In this document: piece after piece, positions 5,272 to 6,325 of the stretch
How positions within the stretch are numbered: position 1 is the stretch's first letter
Layout of the letters: the number at the start of each line of letters is the position of its first letter
NCBI GenBank assembly: GCA_028292345.1
Contig: JAQGMN010000045.1
Location: 1-6,325 of the forward strand
Reading direction: 5' to 3'
Length of the DNA stretch: 6,325 nt
From: Polaromonas sp.
Lineage (GTDB): Bacteria > Pseudomonadota > Gammaproteobacteria > Burkholderiales > Burkholderiaceae_C
The notes under the pieces: generated by a model
Database searches by the model: none
What the model saw: only the letters and a program-made list of their open reading frames with translations
What the model was told of the DNA's origin: nothing
Translations under genes and position numbers: made by a program

Positions 5272-5340
5272 GTCGGCTGCTCTTGAACTTGTAAAAGTTA
5301 TCCGCAAGTCTTCAGCAGCTTGACCAGCCGGTCAGCCGAC
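5272..5340 (+). other. Set of inverted repeats in the grpE-dnaK gap
   Basis: GTCGGCTG (5272-5279) is perfectly complementary to CAGCCGAC (5333-5340). Inside this, GCTGCT (5276-5281) and ACTTG (5287-5291) can pair with AGCAGC (5314-5319) and CAAGT (5305-5309), giving an eleven-pair stem with an internal loop. A third hairpin TGACC-AGCC-GGTCA lies at 5321-5334. The outer and inner pairings compete for 5276-5279 and the outer and third for 5333-5334, so alternative folds are possible in a grpE-dnaK read-through RNA. No T run follows, so this is not an intrinsic terminator. Confidence 0.4.
5282..5309 (+). promoter_or_regulatory. Putative second sigma32 promoter in front of dnaK
   Basis: CTTGAAC at 5282-5288, 13 bases, then CCGCAAGT at 5302-5309 follows the same layout as the grpE promoter (CTTGAA, 13 bases, CCxxA..T). 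It matches the RpoH consensus at six of seven -35 bases and five of seven fixed -10 bases. A transcript would start near 5316 with a leader of about 80 bases before the dnaK ATG. It would let dnaK be made in excess of grpE. Sequence match only. Confidence 0.45.
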
Positions 5341-5394
5341 AGCGCATGCGCCGGCATCGAAATACCTTAACGAAACAATAAACAGGAGTTAATC

Positions 5395-6325
5395 ATGGGA
5401 AGAATCATCGGCATCGACTTGGGCACGACCAACAGCTGCGTCTCCATCATGGAAGGCAACACGCCCCGCGTCATTGAAAACTCCGAAGGCGCCCGCACCA
5501 CGCCGTCCATCGTCGCCTACCAGGAAGACGGCGAAGTGCTGGTCGGCGCATCGGCCAAGCGCCAGGCCGTTACCAATCCCAAGAACACCCTCTACGCTGT
5601 CAAGCGCCTGATCGGCCGCAAATTCAGCGAAAAGGAAGTGCAAAAGGACATCGGCCTGATGCCTTACTCCATCGTGCCTGCCGACAACGGCGACGCCTGG
5701 ATCGAAGTGCGCGGCAAGAAGCTGTCGGCCCAGCAGGTCAGCGCCGACATCCTGCGCAAGATGAAGAAAACCGCCGAAGACTACCTCGGCGAGCCCGTCA
5801 CCGACGCGGTGATCACCGTGCCTGCATACTTCAACGACGCGCAGCGCCAGGCGACGAAAGACGCCGGCCGCATCGCCGGCCTCGATGTCAAGCGCATCAT
5901 CAACGAGCCGACCGCCGCCGCACTCGCCTTTGGCCTGGACAAGCAGGAAAAGGGCGACCGCAAGATCGCCGTGTATGACCTGGGCGGCGGCACCTTCGAC
6001 ATCTCGATCATCGAGATTGCCGATGTCGATGGCGAAAAGCAGTTCGAAGTGCTGTCGACCAACGGCGACACCTTCCTGGGCGGCGAGGACTTCGACCAGC
6101 GCATCATCGACTTCATCATCGACGAGTTCAAGAAGGACTCGGGCGTCAACCTCAAGAACGACGTGCTGGCCCTGCAGCGCCTGAAGGAAGCCGCAGAAAA
6201 GGCCAAGATCGAGCTGTCCAACAGCGCGCAGACCGACATCAACCTGCCCTACATCACGGCTGACGCTTCGGGCCCCAAACACCTGAACATCAAGATGACC
6301 CGCGCCAAGCTGGAAAGCCTGGTCG
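5395..6325 (+). CDS. dnaK: DnaK (Hsp70) chaperone, N-terminal 310 residues (3' end outside window)
   Basis: The main bacterial Hsp70, an ATP-driven chaperone working with DnaJ and GrpE. The visible part covers most of the nucleotide-binding domain. Landmarks are IGIDLGTTNS at residues 5-14 (phosphate loop 1), Lys70 (the catalytic lysine), VITVPAYFND at 139-148 with Pro143, INEPTAAALA with Glu171 at the interdomain switch, VYDLGGGTFDISI from 193 (phosphate loop 2, with Asp195 and Thr200, one residue on from E. coli numbering) and GGEDFD near 229. The frame stays open to the window edge; the full protein should have about 640-650 residues. The start is fixed by AGGAG at 5384-5388, six bases before the ATG, and by MGRIIGIDLG matching the family start. 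No frameshift or missing catalytic residue is seen. Probably expressed both by read-through from grpE and from the promoter at 5282-5309. Confidence 0.98.
   Translation, partial: MGRIIGIDLGTTNSCVSIMEGNTPRVIENSEGARTTPSIVAYQEDGEVLVGASAKRQAVTNPKNTLYAVKRLIGRKFSEKEVQKDIGLMPYSIVPADNGDAWIEVRGKKLSAQQVSADILRKMKKTAEDYLGEPVTDAVITVPAYFNDAQRQATKDAGRIAGLDVKRIINEPTAAALAFGLDKQEKGDRKIAVYDLGGGTFDISIIEIADVDGEKQFEVLSTNGDTFLGGEDFDQRIIDFIIDEFKKDSGVNLKNDVLALQRLKEAAEKAKIELSNSAQTDINLPYITADASGPKHLNIKMTRAKLESLV

Noticed and set aside
5389..6282. A 297-codon open frame on the minus strand, opposite dnaK.
   Set aside because: Long antisense frames opposite dnaK/hsp70 genes are a known by-product of their codon use. The translation is Val/Asp/Gly/Leu-rich with no recognisable domain, and the plus strand encodes an intact DnaK.

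Overview
The window looks like chromosomal DNA of a betaproteobacterium, most likely a Burkholderiales member of the Comamonadaceae (Polaromonas-like). The basis is GC-rich codon use, the wording of the GrpE and DnaK proteins, and a periplasmic Bug-family (TctC-like) binding protein, a family strongly expanded in that group. The genus is a judgement from memory, not a search result.

Layout, left to right. (1) 1-696, plus strand: the C-terminal part of a Gfo/Idh/MocA-type NAD(P)-dependent oxidoreductase whose start lies outside the window. (2) 924-1253, plus strand: a small HxlR-like winged-helix regulator with a good ribosome binding site, preceded by a 227-base gap holding a weak promoter and a short palindrome. 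(3) 1280-1306: a hairpin with T runs on both strands, serving as a shared terminator for the regulator and for the converging minus-strand unit. (4) Minus-strand unit read from about 3610 down to 1323: a Bug-type periplasmic solute-binding protein (3541-2519), then after 23 bases a metal-dependent enzyme related to M29 aminopeptidases and to NicX-type dihydroxypyridine dioxygenases (2495-1323). (5) 3739-4440, plus strand: a divergent GntR/FCD regulator. The intergenic region between the binding protein and this regulator holds a clear sigma70 promoter with a palindrome inside its spacer and a second, weaker copy 62 bases away. (6) 4676-5248 and 5395 to the window end, plus strand: grpE and the first 310 codons of dnaK, with sigma32-like heat-shock promoters ahead of both.

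How the genes fit together. Genes 4 and 5 form a compact regulator/uptake/enzyme module. The Bug protein would capture a small, probably carboxylate-bearing solute in the periplasm, the cytoplasmic metal enzyme would act on it or a derivative, and the FCD regulator would sense a ligand and control the divergent promoter. Substrate and reaction cannot be read from the sequence. grpE-dnaK is the standard chaperone pair; dnaJ would be expected to follow beyond the window.

Nothing here amounts to a clearly new defence or mobile system: no CRISPR, insertion sequence, tRNA or rRNA was seen. The two points most worth a second look are the mixed active-site signature of the M29/NicX-like enzyme and the paired operator-like palindromes of the divergent promoter.
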